DNA of 64,000 bases from Candidatus Saccharibacteria bacterium (GTDB lineage Bacteria > Patescibacteriota > Saccharimonadia > Saccharimonadales > Saccharimonadaceae), in assembly GCA_016789455.1 (NCBI GenBank), contig JAEUQU010000002.1:682001-746000 (forward strand), given 5' to 3'. Shown here in pieces: positions 1 to 8,226 of this stretch. Every line of letters begins with the position of its first letter. Position 1 is the first letter of the stretch. The position numbers and the translations under genes were made by a program. The notes below the pieces were generated by a model. That model made no database searches. It had not been told where the DNA came from and worked only from the letters and a program-made list of their open reading frames with translations.

Positions 1-444
1 GAGCGCAACCGCATCGTCAGCGGCCTGAGCGACGGCGTCGTCGTCGTTGAAGCGGCTGCACGCAGCGGCACGCTCTCTACGGCCAGTTGGGCGTTGCAGC
101 AGGGCAGGGTGGTCATGGCAGTGCCGGGCAATGTCACCAGTCCGATGTCGGCAGGCTGCAACCAGCTGCTAAAAAGCGGCGCCTCGGTCGTGACCCAGGC
201 CAGCGATGTACTGGAAGCGATCGGATTGCAGTCTGCCATAAGCCATACCCAATCATCCATCTTTGAAGCGGCCTCGGCCGAGGAGCAGGCACTCCTTGCG
301 GAGCTGGCAGCTGGCGAGCGTGACGGAGAGTTATTACAACAAAAAAGCGGCCTGTCGATGGTCGTATATATGCAGACGATGACGATGCTTGAGATAACAG
401 GCAAGATACGTGCCTTGGGAGCAAACCAATGGACACTCGGCTAG
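1..444 (+). CDS. dprA: DNA-processing protein DprA, C-terminal part (5' end outside window)
   Basis: The frame is open from base 1 and ends at a TAG. The visible 147 residues cover the end of the DprA Rossmann domain: an RNRIVSGLS stretch, VVVVEAAARSGTLSTA and the GRVVMAVPGNV...GCNQLL segment, all hallmarks of the family. A C-terminal winged-helix-like tail follows (about residues 95-147). DprA binds single-stranded DNA and loads RecA during natural transformation. The start lies outside the window. A hairpin at 462-493 follows the stop. Confidence 0.93.
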   Translation, partial: ERNRIVSGLSDGVVVVEAAARSGTLSTASWALQQGRVVMAVPGNVTSPMSAGCNQLLKSGASVVTQASDVLEAIGLQSAISHTQSSIFEAASAEEQALLAELAAGERDGELLQQKSGLSMVVYMQTMTMLEITGKIRALGANQWTLG

Positions 445-461
445 GCATGGGAATGGGGTCC

Positions 462-493
462 GGCCCGATGCGCCACTGGGTGCGCATCGGGCC
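462..493 (-). terminator. 12-bp perfect hairpin between convergent genes
   Basis: GGCCCGATGCGC at 462-473 pairs perfectly with 482-493 across an 8-nt loop. It lies between dprA (plus) and the gene ending at 508 (minus). No clear T run follows on either strand, so it may be an mRNA 3'-end stabiliser as much as an intrinsic terminator. Similar long stems follow most of the orphan genes here. Confidence 0.5.
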
Positions 494-507
494 GGGAACC
501 CACGGAA

Positions 508-969
508 TCAGGCGGCCTTGTCTTCGACCGCCGCGCGGCGAGCAGCGACCACCGCCCTGAGCGTGTTCACGCTGGCGCGCATCGGCACCACTGTGTAGCC
601 GTTGCCGCGGGTTGACAGGACGAAGCCGAAGATCGGTCGCACGCTGCCGCCGATGCGCAGTCGATGCTGCGCCGCCAGCTGTTCAGCCAGGTGGAGATGG
701 GTATCGACCGGCCCGATGGGCAGGCACTGCGACATCTCCCCGAACAGCCGCTGGTAGGCGGCCGCCCAGGCGGCGGTGTCGTTGCGCTTGTCAGCGCCAA
801 GGAAGCGGAAGCTCGCCATTGAGCTCCCCTCTGCGCGTTCGGCCGCTGCCAGCTCGATGCCCAGCAGGGCGGCCAGTGCCGTGACGAACTCGCAGAAGGA
901 GTCCCACTCCTGTTGCCAGAGCTCCGCGGACGTCAGCCCCTTGCGAGATCGGTCGTCAGTAATCGACAT
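508..969 (-). CDS. Orphan protein, 153 aa, unknown function
   Basis: I do not recognise this protein. I chose the ATG at 969 because GGAAGG lies 8 nt upstream; a longer reading from 1014 lacks such a site. The product looks soluble: an acidic, alanine-rich helical N-terminal half, then a region containing SVRPIFGFVLSTRGNGYTVV and an Arg/Ala-rich end. It has its own promoter (1041-1069) and a perfect 12-bp hairpin after the stop, and very GC-rich third positions. It therefore resembles the other single orphan units in the window. Confidence 0.6.
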   Translation of the reverse strand: MSITDDRSRKGLTSAELWQQEWDSFCEFVTALAALLGIELAAAERAEGSSMASFRFLGADKRNDTAAWAAAYQRLFGEMSQCLPIGPVDTHLHLAEQLAAQHRLRIGGSVRPIFGFVLSTRGNGYTVVPMRASVNTLRAVVAARRAAVEDKAA

Positions 970-1040
970 GTCCAGCACCTTCCGTGAGTGTGCGATCAAA
1001 CAGACTGGCACCAACGCCGGCCTGTTCGGTGTACGCCTCC

Positions 1041-1069
1041 AGAGTACGCCCGTGCAAGGCTATTGTCAA
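1041..1069 (-). promoter_or_regulatory. Promoter for the orphan gene at 508-969
   Basis: Read on the minus strand: TTGACA (1064-1069), 17-nt spacer, TACTCT (1041-1046). The predicted start is about 65 nt before the ATG at 969. Confidence 0.55.
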
Positions 1070-1105
1070 CCGTCAAAAACATTGTTAAGTATAGTTTAAG
1101 GAGCC

Positions 1106-1134
1106 TTGACATACCGGCTTATACGCGTCAATAT
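1106..1134 (+). promoter_or_regulatory. Possible promoter of the GH6 gene
   Basis: TTGACA at 1106-1111 is followed after 17 nt by CAATAT (1129-1134), or after 20 nt by TATATA. The -35 is perfect and the -10 is ambiguous. Confidence 0.35.
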
Positions 1135-1175
1135 ATAAGCATAAACCTCTCAGGTGGGCTGAAAGAAACACAGCA

Positions 1176-2264
1176 ATGAAAATCGAAAAAAGACGTAAAC
1201 CTAACTTTGTGATTGCCTCGGCCGTAGGCTTGTGCGTGATGGGAATCGGGCTGTACACCTTGAGCACCCTGGCCGCCGGGCCTGTCGTCAACTACGAGGC
1301 GGAAGCGAGCAATGAAGTGCCAGAAGCCAATGTGATTGACGACCCGACCGCCAGCGGCAGCAAAGCCGTCCGGTTTGGCACCGACCCGACCACCATTCCC
1401 GACAATTCCTCCCCATACCGCGGCAAAGGTATCTATAACGATGGCCGCCTGGCCGCAGAGGGACGGGCTGAGGCCATCAGTAGCACGCCGATTGCCATCT
1501 GGGTCGGCGACTGGTCAAACGACCCGGGCGGCTCAGTCAACGGTGACGTGACCGCAGCAGAAAGCCGCGGCGAAATCGCTGCTTTCGTCCTCTATAACAT
1601 TCCCGGGCGCGATTGCGGCCAGTATTCTGCAGGCGGTGCCGGCGACTCGGGGGCATACCGCTCCTGGATCGACCAGATCGTCAACGGTATCGGCCAGCGC
1701 GAGGCCATCATCGTCCTGGAGCCGGATGCCCTACCGCAACTCGAGTGTCTGAATGAGGGCGCCAAAGCAACGCGCATCGGCGACATGGCCTATGCCGTCG
1801 ACGCCTTCACCACCAAGACCAAGGCGTACGTCTATATCGATGCGGGCAATGCCAGCTGGAAGACGCCTGCCGAAGCCGCCGGTCTGCTGCAGCAGGTCGG
1901 CATCAATAAGGTTCGAGGATTCTCGCTGAACGTCTCGAACTTCGACTTTACCGCTGATGTCGCTGAGTATGGCGATGCCGTCGCCGCGCTGGTCGGCGAC
2001 AAGCACTACCTGATCGACACTAGCCGCAACGGCAAAGGGCCGACCGCCGATCGGCAGTGGTGCAACCCGCCCGGCCGTGGCCTTGGGGTCAAACCGACCA
2101 CTACGCCGTCGCTGGGTAAATACGTCGATGCGTACCTATGGATCAAGACTCCTGGCCAGTCCGATGGCACCTGCAACGGCGGCCCGGCTGCCGGCCAGTG
2201 GTTCGAAAGTTATGCCCAGGGGCTGATTGCCAATGCCGTCTACGACCTGCCCGAGCAGCAGTAA
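1176..2264 (+). CDS. Secreted/anchored glycoside hydrolase family 6 (endoglucanase/cellobiohydrolase type)
   Basis: The 362-aa product has a basic N-terminus, a single hydrophobic segment (about residues 10-34, signal peptide or anchor) and a short beta-rich linker with YEAEA...DDPTASGSKAVRFG. A complete GH6 catalytic domain follows. Both family signatures are present: YNIPGRDC...SAGG with the candidate general acid Asp146, and IIVLEPDALP with Asp184. Later come YIDAGNASW, GFSLNVSNF and LWIKTPGQSDGTC. GH6 enzymes cleave beta-1,4-glucan by inversion outside the cell. The catalytic core seems intact. The short EAE...ASG motif recurs in the metalloprotease at 22142-22918. The Shine-Dalgarno sequence is weak. 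Confidence 0.88.
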   Translation: MKIEKRRKPNFVIASAVGLCVMGIGLYTLSTLAAGPVVNYEAEASNEVPEANVIDDPTASGSKAVRFGTDPTTIPDNSSPYRGKGIYNDGRLAAEGRAEAISSTPIAIWVGDWSNDPGGSVNGDVTAAESRGEIAAFVLYNIPGRDCGQYSAGGAGDSGAYRSWIDQIVNGIGQREAIIVLEPDALPQLECLNEGAKATRIGDMAYAVDAFTTKTKAYVYIDAGNASWKTPAEAAGLLQQVGINKVRGFSLNVSNFDFTADVAEYGDAVAALVGDKHYLIDTSRNGKGPTADRQWCNPPGRGLGVKPTTTPSLGKYVDAYLWIKTPGQSDGTCNGGPAAGQWFESYAQGLIANAVYDLPEQQ

Positions 2265-2266
2265 GC

Positions 2267-3520
2267 CTAGAAAAACTTCAGACCGCGAATTTCGTCCGGC
2301 AAGAAGCCTTCGTCGGGCGTAAAGCCGGCTTGCCACTCATACCCCTTATTGTAGCCCAGGTCCTTCATCAATGACGTCGGTGCGTTGCGTAGTTGCAACG
2401 GCACCGGCAGGTCGGGGTATTGCTTGGCAGCCGCCAGGGCCGCTTGCATAGCATCGGTCGTCTCGCGCGATTTTGCCGCTCTGGCAAGCACCGTCGCACA
2501 GTGGAACAAAATGTAATTCGACTCCGGCATACCGATCCGCTCTACGGCCTGGAAGGTTGCGACGGCGAGGTTGAGCGCGCCGGGCGTCGCCAGGCCGATA
2601 TCCTCGGAAGCAAAAATGACCATGCGGCGGGCGATGAACTTGGGGTCTTCGCCGGCCTGGATCATGCGCGCCAGATAATAGAGCGCCGCGTTAGCATCGC
2701 CGCCCCGCATACTTTTGATGAATGCAGAGATGATATTGTAGTGCTGCTCGCCCTGCTTGTCATACCCGGGCAACCGGCTTTGGGCGGCCGTCTCCACTAC
2801 TTCGGTTGTGATCTGCTTTGTGCCGGCCAGCTGCACAGCCAGCTCCAGATTGCCCAGAGCCACCCGGGCATCGCCGCCGGACAGCTCCGCCATCAGATCC
2901 AGGCTTTTGTCTGGAAGCCGCTTACTGTCCAGGTGTTCGCGCTTTGCGGCGTGCCGCAGAATTGCCAGGATATTCTCCTTGTTCAGCGGCTCCAGCACCA
3001 GCACCCTCGAGCGGCTCAAGAGGGGAGTGATCACTTCAAAACTTGGATTCTCGGTGGTTGCGCCTATCAATATGATGGTGCCGTCTTCGACATGCGGCAA
3101 AAAGGCATCCTGTTGCGCCTTGTTAAAACGATGGATTTCATCAACGAACAGTACCGTCTTGCGGGCACTGGCCTGTGCGTCGGTCTTTTCTGTCGGCACG
3201 TCGAATAAACTTGGTGTGCCGCCGGGCGCAAACGCCTTGCCGTACAACCGTTCCTTTGCCTCATCAATGATTTTCTTGACGTCAGCCTTGCCGGCAACGA
3301 CCGCACTCAGCTCCACAAAGGCCGCGCCGGTCTCCCGGGCGATGATGCGCGCCAGTGTCGTCTTGCCGCTGCCCGGCGGCCCCCACAATATCAGGCTGGT
3401 CGGCTGCTTGGCGGTAATGATTTCACGGATGATCTTACCGGCACCGACCAGGTGTTGCTGGCCGATGATGTCATCGAGGGTTTCCGGGCGCATCCGTTCG
3501 GCGAGTGGGGCATGGTTCAT
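2267..3520 (-). CDS. rarA: Replication-associated recombination AAA+ ATPase RarA (MgsA)
   Basis: The 417-aa length is typical. N-terminal LAERMRPETLDDIIGQQH is the RarA/clamp-loader-like start, followed by Walker A GPPGSGKTT (about residues 47-55), Walker B LFVDEIHRF, sensor-1 GATTENPSF, and the C-terminal MgsA tetramerisation region with KSMRGGDANAALYYLARM and ASEDIGLA. RarA acts at stalled replication forks. The stop lies 3 bp from the convergent GH6 stop. A TATAAT (3527-3532 on the minus strand) puts the predicted transcription start exactly on the ATG, so the mRNA may be leaderless, although no good -35 is visible. Confidence 0.95.
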   Translation of the reverse strand: MNHAPLAERMRPETLDDIIGQQHLVGAGKIIREIITAKQPTSLILWGPPGSGKTTLARIIARETGAAFVELSAVVAGKADVKKIIDEAKERLYGKAFAPGGTPSLFDVPTEKTDAQASARKTVLFVDEIHRFNKAQQDAFLPHVEDGTIILIGATTENPSFEVITPLLSRSRVLVLEPLNKENILAILRHAAKREHLDSKRLPDKSLDLMAELSGGDARVALGNLELAVQLAGTKQITTEVVETAAQSRLPGYDKQGEQHYNIISAFIKSMRGGDANAALYYLARMIQAGEDPKFIARRMVIFASEDIGLATPGALNLAVATFQAVERIGMPESNYILFHCATVLARAAKSRETTDAMQAALAAAKQYPDLPVPLQLRNAPTSLMKDLGYNKGYEWQAGFTPDEGFLPDEIRGLKFF

Positions 3521-3548
3521 ATTCCTATTATACCCATGTATGAAAACG

Positions 3549-3607
3549 CCCCGCCTCGCACGGGTGAATCACGGTCCAGCCGTGAATACGTTCCCACGCG
3601 GGCGGGG
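3549..3607 (-). terminator. Probable terminator of the membrane protein gene at 3650-4156
   Basis: On the minus strand a 7-bp GC stem (3549-3555 with 3601-3607) encloses a smaller 6-bp hairpin and is followed by CGTTTTC. Confidence 0.45.
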
Positions 3608-3649
3608 AAGACGGGCCCGGAGCCCGGGCAGCCGCTATCCTACCCGGGC

Positions 3650-4156
3650 CTACAGCCCAAATCCGGTCAGCTGCCAGTAGCCCAGAATGAGGCCGAAGCC
3701 GAGCGGCACGATGACGCACGCCCACTGCACCGCGAATCCCCAGAGCGTGCGTGCCGGCGAAAGCCGGCGGATTCCCTGGGCCACCGAAGCGACGCCGAGC
3801 AGTCCGATGACCAGCATCATGTCGAAGGCCTCGCCGCCCGGCGGCCTGCCCAGCAGCAGTGGTTGGACGATGACGTTCATCACCCATGCAGCAAGCAGGA
3901 CCATGCCGACAAGCAGCCAGATCCCATCACGGTTGGTGTCGCGCCGGATCAGTTCAGACCGCAGAATGTCCAACTCGGTCTCGGCCCGCTTCAGCTCATA
4001 CTCATGCCTGAGCCGCTCGCTGTCCAGGGCCTTCTGCAGATCACGCTGTTCACTGAGTGCCGTGTCGTGCTTGCGCAGCAGTCGCACGGCCAACAGCCGC
4101 GCACAGCCAAGCATGACGATGCCGGCAGCAACGATACGCCAGTTGGTTCGGTTCAT
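3650..4156 (-). CDS. Small coiled-coil membrane protein, 168 aa, unknown function
   Basis: The start at 4156 has AAGGAG 6 nt upstream. The protein begins with one hydrophobic helix (about residues 5-23), then a charged coiled coil (about 28-72, rich in Glu, Arg, Leu heptads), then three hydrophobic segments (about 78-97, 112-125 and 136-160). No family is recognised. The fold suggests a multi-pass inner-membrane protein with a cytoplasmic coiled coil. It stands alone between rarA and the divergent metK. Confidence 0.65.
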   Translation of the reverse strand: MNRTNWRIVAAGIVMLGCARLLAVRLLRKHDTALSEQRDLQKALDSERLRHEYELKRAETELDILRSELIRRDTNRDGIWLLVGMVLLAAWVMNVIVQPLLLGRPPGGEAFDMMLVIGLLGVASVAQGIRRLSPARTLWGFAVQWACVIVPLGFGLILGYWQLTGFGL

Positions 4157-4238
4157 GCCGCTCTCCTTGTCGTAGGGTACAGGGCGCAGAGCAGCGCTAT
4201 AATATAATAATTTTGCAAGATAGTCCATCGTTTTGCCC

Positions 4239-4267
4239 TTGCCAAACCCCGCCATACCGCTTACACT
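4239..4267 (+). promoter_or_regulatory. Possible metK promoter
   Basis: TTGCCA (4239-4244), 17 nt, TACACT (4262-4267). It would give a leader of about 240 nt, long for this genome. Confidence 0.35.
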
Positions 4268-4510
4268 AATCCCGTACCTTACAAACCAAACCCGTATCAC
4301 GAGTGCAGCGAGAGACCTAGCTCTATGACCTGCCAGCAACCAGCCCTTCCGTCGGTACAACGGATGGCCAGGTGCTTCATCTAGCCCGCGTCGGCGCCAG
4401 TAACACGCTTACTGTCAAGGACGGCAGGGGAGATATGACACATCCACCGATTGTTCAGCTCCTTCCTGCCTGCCGGCGCGCACACGGCAGATACGAAAGG
4501 AGTTATTTTT
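4268..4510 (+). promoter_or_regulatory. Structured metK 5' leader region
   Basis: The stretch upstream of metK holds no convincing gene. It contains a strong long-range pairing, GGCAGGGGAG (4423-4432) with CTCCTTCCTGCC (4459-4470), and a smaller TCCGT/ACGGA hairpin near 4350. The last stem ends about 40 nt before the start codon. I do not see the conserved core of a SAM-I riboswitch. A 19-codon ATG frame (4325-4384) lies inside it without a clear ribosome-binding site. Confidence 0.35.
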
Positions 4511-5638
4511 ATGCCCCGAACCAACAACAATACGACGCTGTTTGCCAGCGAATCCGTCGCCGCCGGCCATCCCGACAAGATCGCCGACCAGATAAGCGAC
4601 GCCATCCTCGACGCCCTGCTGGCCCAGGATCCGCACAGCCGCACGGCCATCGAGGTTCTGGTCGGTGCCGGGCAGGTGACGCTGGCCGGCGAAATCACCA
4701 GCACCGCCGCCGTCAAATTCGCAGACATCGCCCGCTCCCAGATCCGGCGCCTTGGCTACACCAACCCGCAATGGGGTTTTCACGATGGCGCGGAAGTGCG
4801 TGATTACATCCACCAGCAATCGCCGGAAATCTCTATCGGCGTCGAAGAATACGGCGCCGGCGACCAAGGTATGATGTTCGGCTACGCCTGCAGCGAGACG
4901 GAGCAACTGCTGCCGCTGCCGATCGTCCTGGCCCATGCGCTGACGCGCCGGCTCGACCAGGTCAGGGAAGAAGGGGTCATCGGCTATCTGCGCCCTGACG
5001 GCAAGGCGCAGGTCGTCGTCGAATACCAGGATGGCCGCCCCAGCGGCATCCGCCACGTCACCATCGCCACCGCCCACGATGAAAGCGTGTCGCACGATGA
5101 AGTGAAGCAGGATGTACACGAGCATATCGTCTCACCCGTCCTCAAGGAGTACGGCTACGCCATCAGTCCGAAGCAGCTTATTGTCAACGGCACCGGCATC
5201 TGGTACATTCCCGGTCCCTATACCGATGCCGGCCTGACCGGCCGCAAGATCGTCGTCGATGGGTACGGCGGCTTCGCCCGTGTCGGCGGCGGCGCGTTCA
5301 GCGGCAAGGACCCCAGCAAGGTTGACCGCTCTGGCGCCTACGCAGCGCGCTATCTTGCCAAGAACATCGTGGCAGCCGGCCTGGCCGAGCGGGCCGAGGT
5401 GGCGGTGGCCTATTACATCGGTGCCAAAGAGCCGGTGATGACCACCATCGAGATGTTCGGCACCGGCACCAAGCCTCAGGCCGACATAGAGGCGTACGCC
5501 CGCGAACTGCTCGTGCCATCCGTCAAGAATATTATTGAAACCCTTGGTCTGAAGCAGCCCATCTACCTGCCGACCGCCGCTTATGGCCACTTCGGCCGTA
5601 AAGACGTGCCCTGGGAACGTGTCGTGGGTGCAGCGTAA
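4511..5638 (+). CDS. metK: S-adenosylmethionine synthetase
   Basis: The ATG at 4511 follows a good AAAGGAG. The 375-aa product has FASESVAAGHPDKIADQISDA at the N-terminus (ATP-binding His in GHPDK), GAGDQGMMFGYA, and the C-terminal DAGLTGRKIVVDGYGG...GGGAFSGKDPSKVDRSGAY block that binds phosphates. It makes S-adenosylmethionine from methionine and ATP, presumably for methyltransferases such as RsmH here. No other methionine gene is nearby, so methionine is probably imported. All catalytic motifs appear intact. Confidence 0.97.
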   Translation: MPRTNNNTTLFASESVAAGHPDKIADQISDAILDALLAQDPHSRTAIEVLVGAGQVTLAGEITSTAAVKFADIARSQIRRLGYTNPQWGFHDGAEVRDYIHQQSPEISIGVEEYGAGDQGMMFGYACSETEQLLPLPIVLAHALTRRLDQVREEGVIGYLRPDGKAQVVVEYQDGRPSGIRHVTIATAHDESVSHDEVKQDVHEHIVSPVLKEYGYAISPKQLIVNGTGIWYIPGPYTDAGLTGRKIVVDGYGGFARVGGGAFSGKDPSKVDRSGAYAARYLAKNIVAAGLAERAEVAVAYYIGAKEPVMTTIEMFGTGTKPQADIEAYARELLVPSVKNIIETLGLKQPIYLPTAAYGHFGRKDVPWERVVGAA

Positions 5639-5647
5639 GCTTTTGAA

Positions 5648-5705
5648 TTGCATTTTATAGTTAAATGTAGTATAATATAAAGAACCCGTCCACTTTCCGG
5701 ACGGG
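5648..5705 (+). promoter_or_regulatory. Promoter plus 5'-end hairpin of the orphan pair
   Basis: TTGCAT (5648-5653), 17 nt, TATAAT (5671-5676). The transcript would begin almost directly with a hairpin: CCCGTCC (5685-5691) pairs with GGACGGG (5699-5705). Confidence 0.6.
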
Positions 5706-5732
5706 CCCGTTCCCACGACCGATTGAGGAGTC

Positions 5733-6470
5733 ATGACCGCTTTGACCATGAGCCCCGGACTGCGCACGGCCCTGGAAAACCTGCTGCACGATGAAAGCTG
5801 GAAGGCAGCCTTCCATGGCTGCCTGATGGTCAACCCGGACATCAGCCGACTGCATCTCTCCAGGGCTGACCACTTTCTGATCCGCTGCCTGAGCCCGCTC
5901 GAGCGGCCGGGCCTGAACTGGATGGTCAAGCTGCTGCTCAAGCAGACCCGGCGCCGCCGGGACGAGCAGCTGGCACGGCTGGCCGTGCACTGCGAGACCC
6001 TCGTCCGCGTCCTGGCCCACCTGACGCGACCCAGGGACACCGTAGCCGACATCCGCCAGCTGAATTGCCTGGCGCGTCTATCCGACCACACCCTGTGGGT
6101 GATGCTCGCGACGCTGTCCCTCGTGCCATCAAGTGAACGCTTCGAGGCGGCATGCATGCAGCGCGTGACGGTCGACGAGCTCGCCGACTACTGGCAGGGC
6201 GCCATCGCCGACCTCGTCCTCAGGAACAGGTTGCGGCGCCCGGAATACCAGGGCATTATCGACCTGCACCAGCTCCTGAGCGCCGTGCAGGGCCACACGT
6301 ACAACCCTGACCCGGCCATCGTCGATGCCTGGGCCGAGCTGGCCGTGGCACACAACGTCGACCCGGTGTCCGTCCGGGAGATGCTGCGGCTGACCCTGCC
6401 GTACGGCACCTTCGAGGTGCTGGACGAGGCGCATCGCCGGCACACCGCCAACCAGAACGGAGCAGCATGA
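5733..6470 (+). CDS. Orphan protein A1, 245 aa, paralogue of the next gene
   Basis: The ATG follows GAGGAG at good spacing. The product looks soluble and all-helical. It aligns along its length with the next protein: W(K/R)A...LM.NP near residues 20-37, RLA/LEALA..C near 80-90, LS..LW...ATLS near 115-130, V(T/S)VDEL.D.W near 145-155, and IVDAWA near 200. It shares a 4-nt ATGA overlap with the downstream gene, so the two are probably translated together. Third positions are almost all G or C. I recognise no family. Confidence 0.65.
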   Translation: MTALTMSPGLRTALENLLHDESWKAAFHGCLMVNPDISRLHLSRADHFLIRCLSPLERPGLNWMVKLLLKQTRRRRDEQLARLAVHCETLVRVLAHLTRPRDTVADIRQLNCLARLSDHTLWVMLATLSLVPSSERFEAACMQRVTVDELADYWQGAIADLVLRNRLRRPEYQGIIDLHQLLSAVQGHTYNPDPAIVDAWAELAVAHNVDPVSVREMLRLTLPYGTFEVLDEAHRRHTANQNGAA

Positions 6471-7204
6471 CCAGTCACACGACCGACCAGAGGCGGGCTG
6501 TCATCAGCTGCCTCCTGACCGAACCCGGCTGGCGCGCAACGATGCGGGCCCACCTCATGACCAATCCGGCCGTCATCCGCGACTATCTGCCACGGTGGCA
6601 GCGCTCCGTCGCGACCCGGCTGGTGCGGACGGGCGGCCGCTGGCCACGCTGGCTGACCGACATCCTGTCGGTCCGGACCCAGCAGTGGCAGACCGCCCGG
6701 CTGGAGGCACTGGCGACCCGGTGCGACAGCATCATCGACAGCCTCCACGCCATCATGAGCAACCGGTCCAGGCGGACCATCGCCGGGGCTATGGAGCATC
6801 TGCGGGGCCTGTCCCAGGATGATCTCTGGCGCATCGGCGCGGCGATGTCTGTCGCGCCGCATCGCAGCCATTTCGAACGGTCGGCTATCCGGAGCGTCAG
6901 CGTCGATGAGGCGTATGACATCTGGGAGGACGCCGTCCGGCAGCTCATCGAGCTGACCGCCGCACAGGCAGGGCGGCCAGACCAGCGGCAGGACCGCGGC
7001 CTGTTCCGGCGCACCACGCTGGATGCGCCGTACGACACCGACCGGCCCATCGTGGACGCCTGGGCACGCATCACGCAGGCCCGGGATGGCATCCCCGACG
7101 AACTCAGGGAGGAGCTCCGGCAGGCATTCCCGCCCGCCGCCTCCGCGGCGCTCTGTTCCGCACTCGACCGGCACGTCCCTGGGCGGCCGGCGAGAAAGTC
7201 CTGA
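6467..7204 (+). CDS. Orphan protein A2, 245 aa, paralogue of the previous gene
   Basis: It begins within the stop of the previous gene (ATGA at 6467-6470) and is also 245 residues. Shared landmarks are PGWRATMRAHLMTNPAVI, RLEALATRC, LSQDDLWRIGAAMSV, FERSAIRSVSVDEAYDIW and RPIVDAWARI. No enzyme motif, membrane segment or metal site stands out. A tandem duplication kept as a translationally coupled pair suggests two subunits of one complex. A long hairpin ends the unit. Confidence 0.65.
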   Translation: MTSHTTDQRRAVISCLLTEPGWRATMRAHLMTNPAVIRDYLPRWQRSVATRLVRTGGRWPRWLTDILSVRTQQWQTARLEALATRCDSIIDSLHAIMSNRSRRTIAGAMEHLRGLSQDDLWRIGAAMSVAPHRSHFERSAIRSVSVDEAYDIWEDAVRQLIELTAAQAGRPDQRQDRGLFRRTTLDAPYDTDRPIVDAWARITQARDGIPDELREELRQAFPPAASAALCSALDRHVPGRPARKS

Positions 7205-7217
7205 GGACGGGACATGT

Positions 7218-7259
7218 GGCCACTCCGGCACGGGCGATTAGCCCGCTGCCGGGGTGGCC
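7218..7259 (+). terminator. Strong terminator of the A1-A2 orphan operon
   Basis: An 18-nt arm (7218-7235) pairs with 7241-7259 over a 5-nt loop with one bulge and one G.T pair, followed by GTCTTCTTTTC. Confidence 0.75.
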
Positions 7260-7272
7260 GTCTTCTTTTCTA

Positions 7273-7300
7273 TTGCATTATTATATTTTTATTCTATAAT
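7273..7300 (+). promoter_or_regulatory. Promoter of orphan gene A3
   Basis: TTGCAT (7273-7278), 16 nt, TATAAT (7295-7300). A TGAC.CGCCG / CGGCG.TCA hairpin follows within about 30 nt. Confidence 0.6.
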
Positions 7301-7360
7301 TGACTCGCCGTATCTGTAACAGCGGCGTCATCACATCCGTCCCTCGACGATTGGAAGACC

Positions 7361-8098
7361 ATGCCCCCTAGCTGCACACTGGACGAGTCCGAGCGCGAGC
7401 GCCTGGAATTCACCAGAAGTGTCCTGGACGACCCCGGCTTCCAGCTGGGCCTGATCAGCTGTGTCGCCAGCGATCCTGGCGTCATCGGCAAGATCCTGAA
7501 GCACTCCGGCCGCATCGAACGCGCCGGAGCCGACAGCGACGCCATCATCGGCGCCCTGGCCGGCCACTGCACCGCGGTGGTGGGCGGCGTCCGGGCGGTC
7601 ATGCTGGGCACGCTGCAGGAGCCGCCCGCACGTCCGGCGGCCGGCGTCCAGCGCCACGACGAGACCGGCGTCTCCGCCTGGGAGAAGTGGCGGGTCGCCG
7701 CAGCGGTCGCGACCGCGGTGTACTGCCGCCTCGGAGCCGTCAACGCCGGCCCCCTGACCGACGACCAGCACGCCGAGTGGATGGAGCGCATCGGACACCT
7801 CATGCGGGTGTACGGCGCGGCCCACTACAGCGGGCGCACCTTCACCGTCCTGGACGAGATCGGCCAGCACCTCCTGGCCGCCATGCTCGGCCTGACCGAC
7901 GACGGTGAACTGGACGAGGAGAGCCGCTACCACGTGGACAGCACCGTCTGCCAGGTCTACGGCGGCCTGGCCCGGCGCTACATCGGCCGCGGCGTCATCA
8001 CTGCCCCGCAGGTACTGGAGGCGCTGCAGCAGACCCTGTTGCCGGCCGACGCGCTGCAGCCGCTGCGCCTGGCCGTCCAGGAGGCCGCAGCCGGCTGA
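7361..8098 (+). CDS. Orphan protein A3, 245 aa, possibly a distant relative of A1/A2
   Basis: GGAAG lies 5 nt before the ATG. It has the same length as A1 and A2 and a comparable early segment, VLDDPGFQLGLISCVASDPGVI against LLTEPGWRATM...NPAVI, with a weak C-terminal match. The rest is too divergent to call by eye. It looks soluble and helical and has very GC-rich codons. It has its own promoter and two hairpins after the stop, so it is a separate unit. I recognise no function. Confidence 0.6.
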   Translation: MPPSCTLDESERERLEFTRSVLDDPGFQLGLISCVASDPGVIGKILKHSGRIERAGADSDAIIGALAGHCTAVVGGVRAVMLGTLQEPPARPAAGVQRHDETGVSAWEKWRVAAAVATAVYCRLGAVNAGPLTDDQHAEWMERIGHLMRVYGAAHYSGRTFTVLDEIGQHLLAAMLGLTDDGELDEESRYHVDSTVCQVYGGLARRYIGRGVITAPQVLEALQQTLLPADALQPLRLAVQEAAAG

Positions 8099-8109
8099 CC
8101 TCTTCCGGG

Positions 8110-8175
8110 CCACCCCGGCGCGACATCGCTTCGCGCCGGGGTGGCCCACCCACAGCCCACCACCGGTGGGCTTTT
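8110..8175 (+). terminator. Double hairpin after orphan gene A3
   Basis: A perfect 14-bp stem (8110-8123 with 8131-8144) is followed by a second stem, GCCCACC (8155-8161) with GGTGGGC (8165-8171), then TTTTG. The second looks like a classic intrinsic terminator. Confidence 0.75.
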
Positions 8176-8226
8176 GTATTGTTTAACACTACAGCCGATT
8201 GCCATCATGGCCGCTATACTGGAATC

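Noticed and set aside
4325-4384. 19-codon ORF in the metK leader
   Set aside because: No ribosome-binding site and no Met or Cys bias suggesting attenuation; probably chance.
4268-4510. SAM-I riboswitch
   Set aside because: Hairpins are present but I cannot find the conserved SAM-I core; left as a structured leader only.
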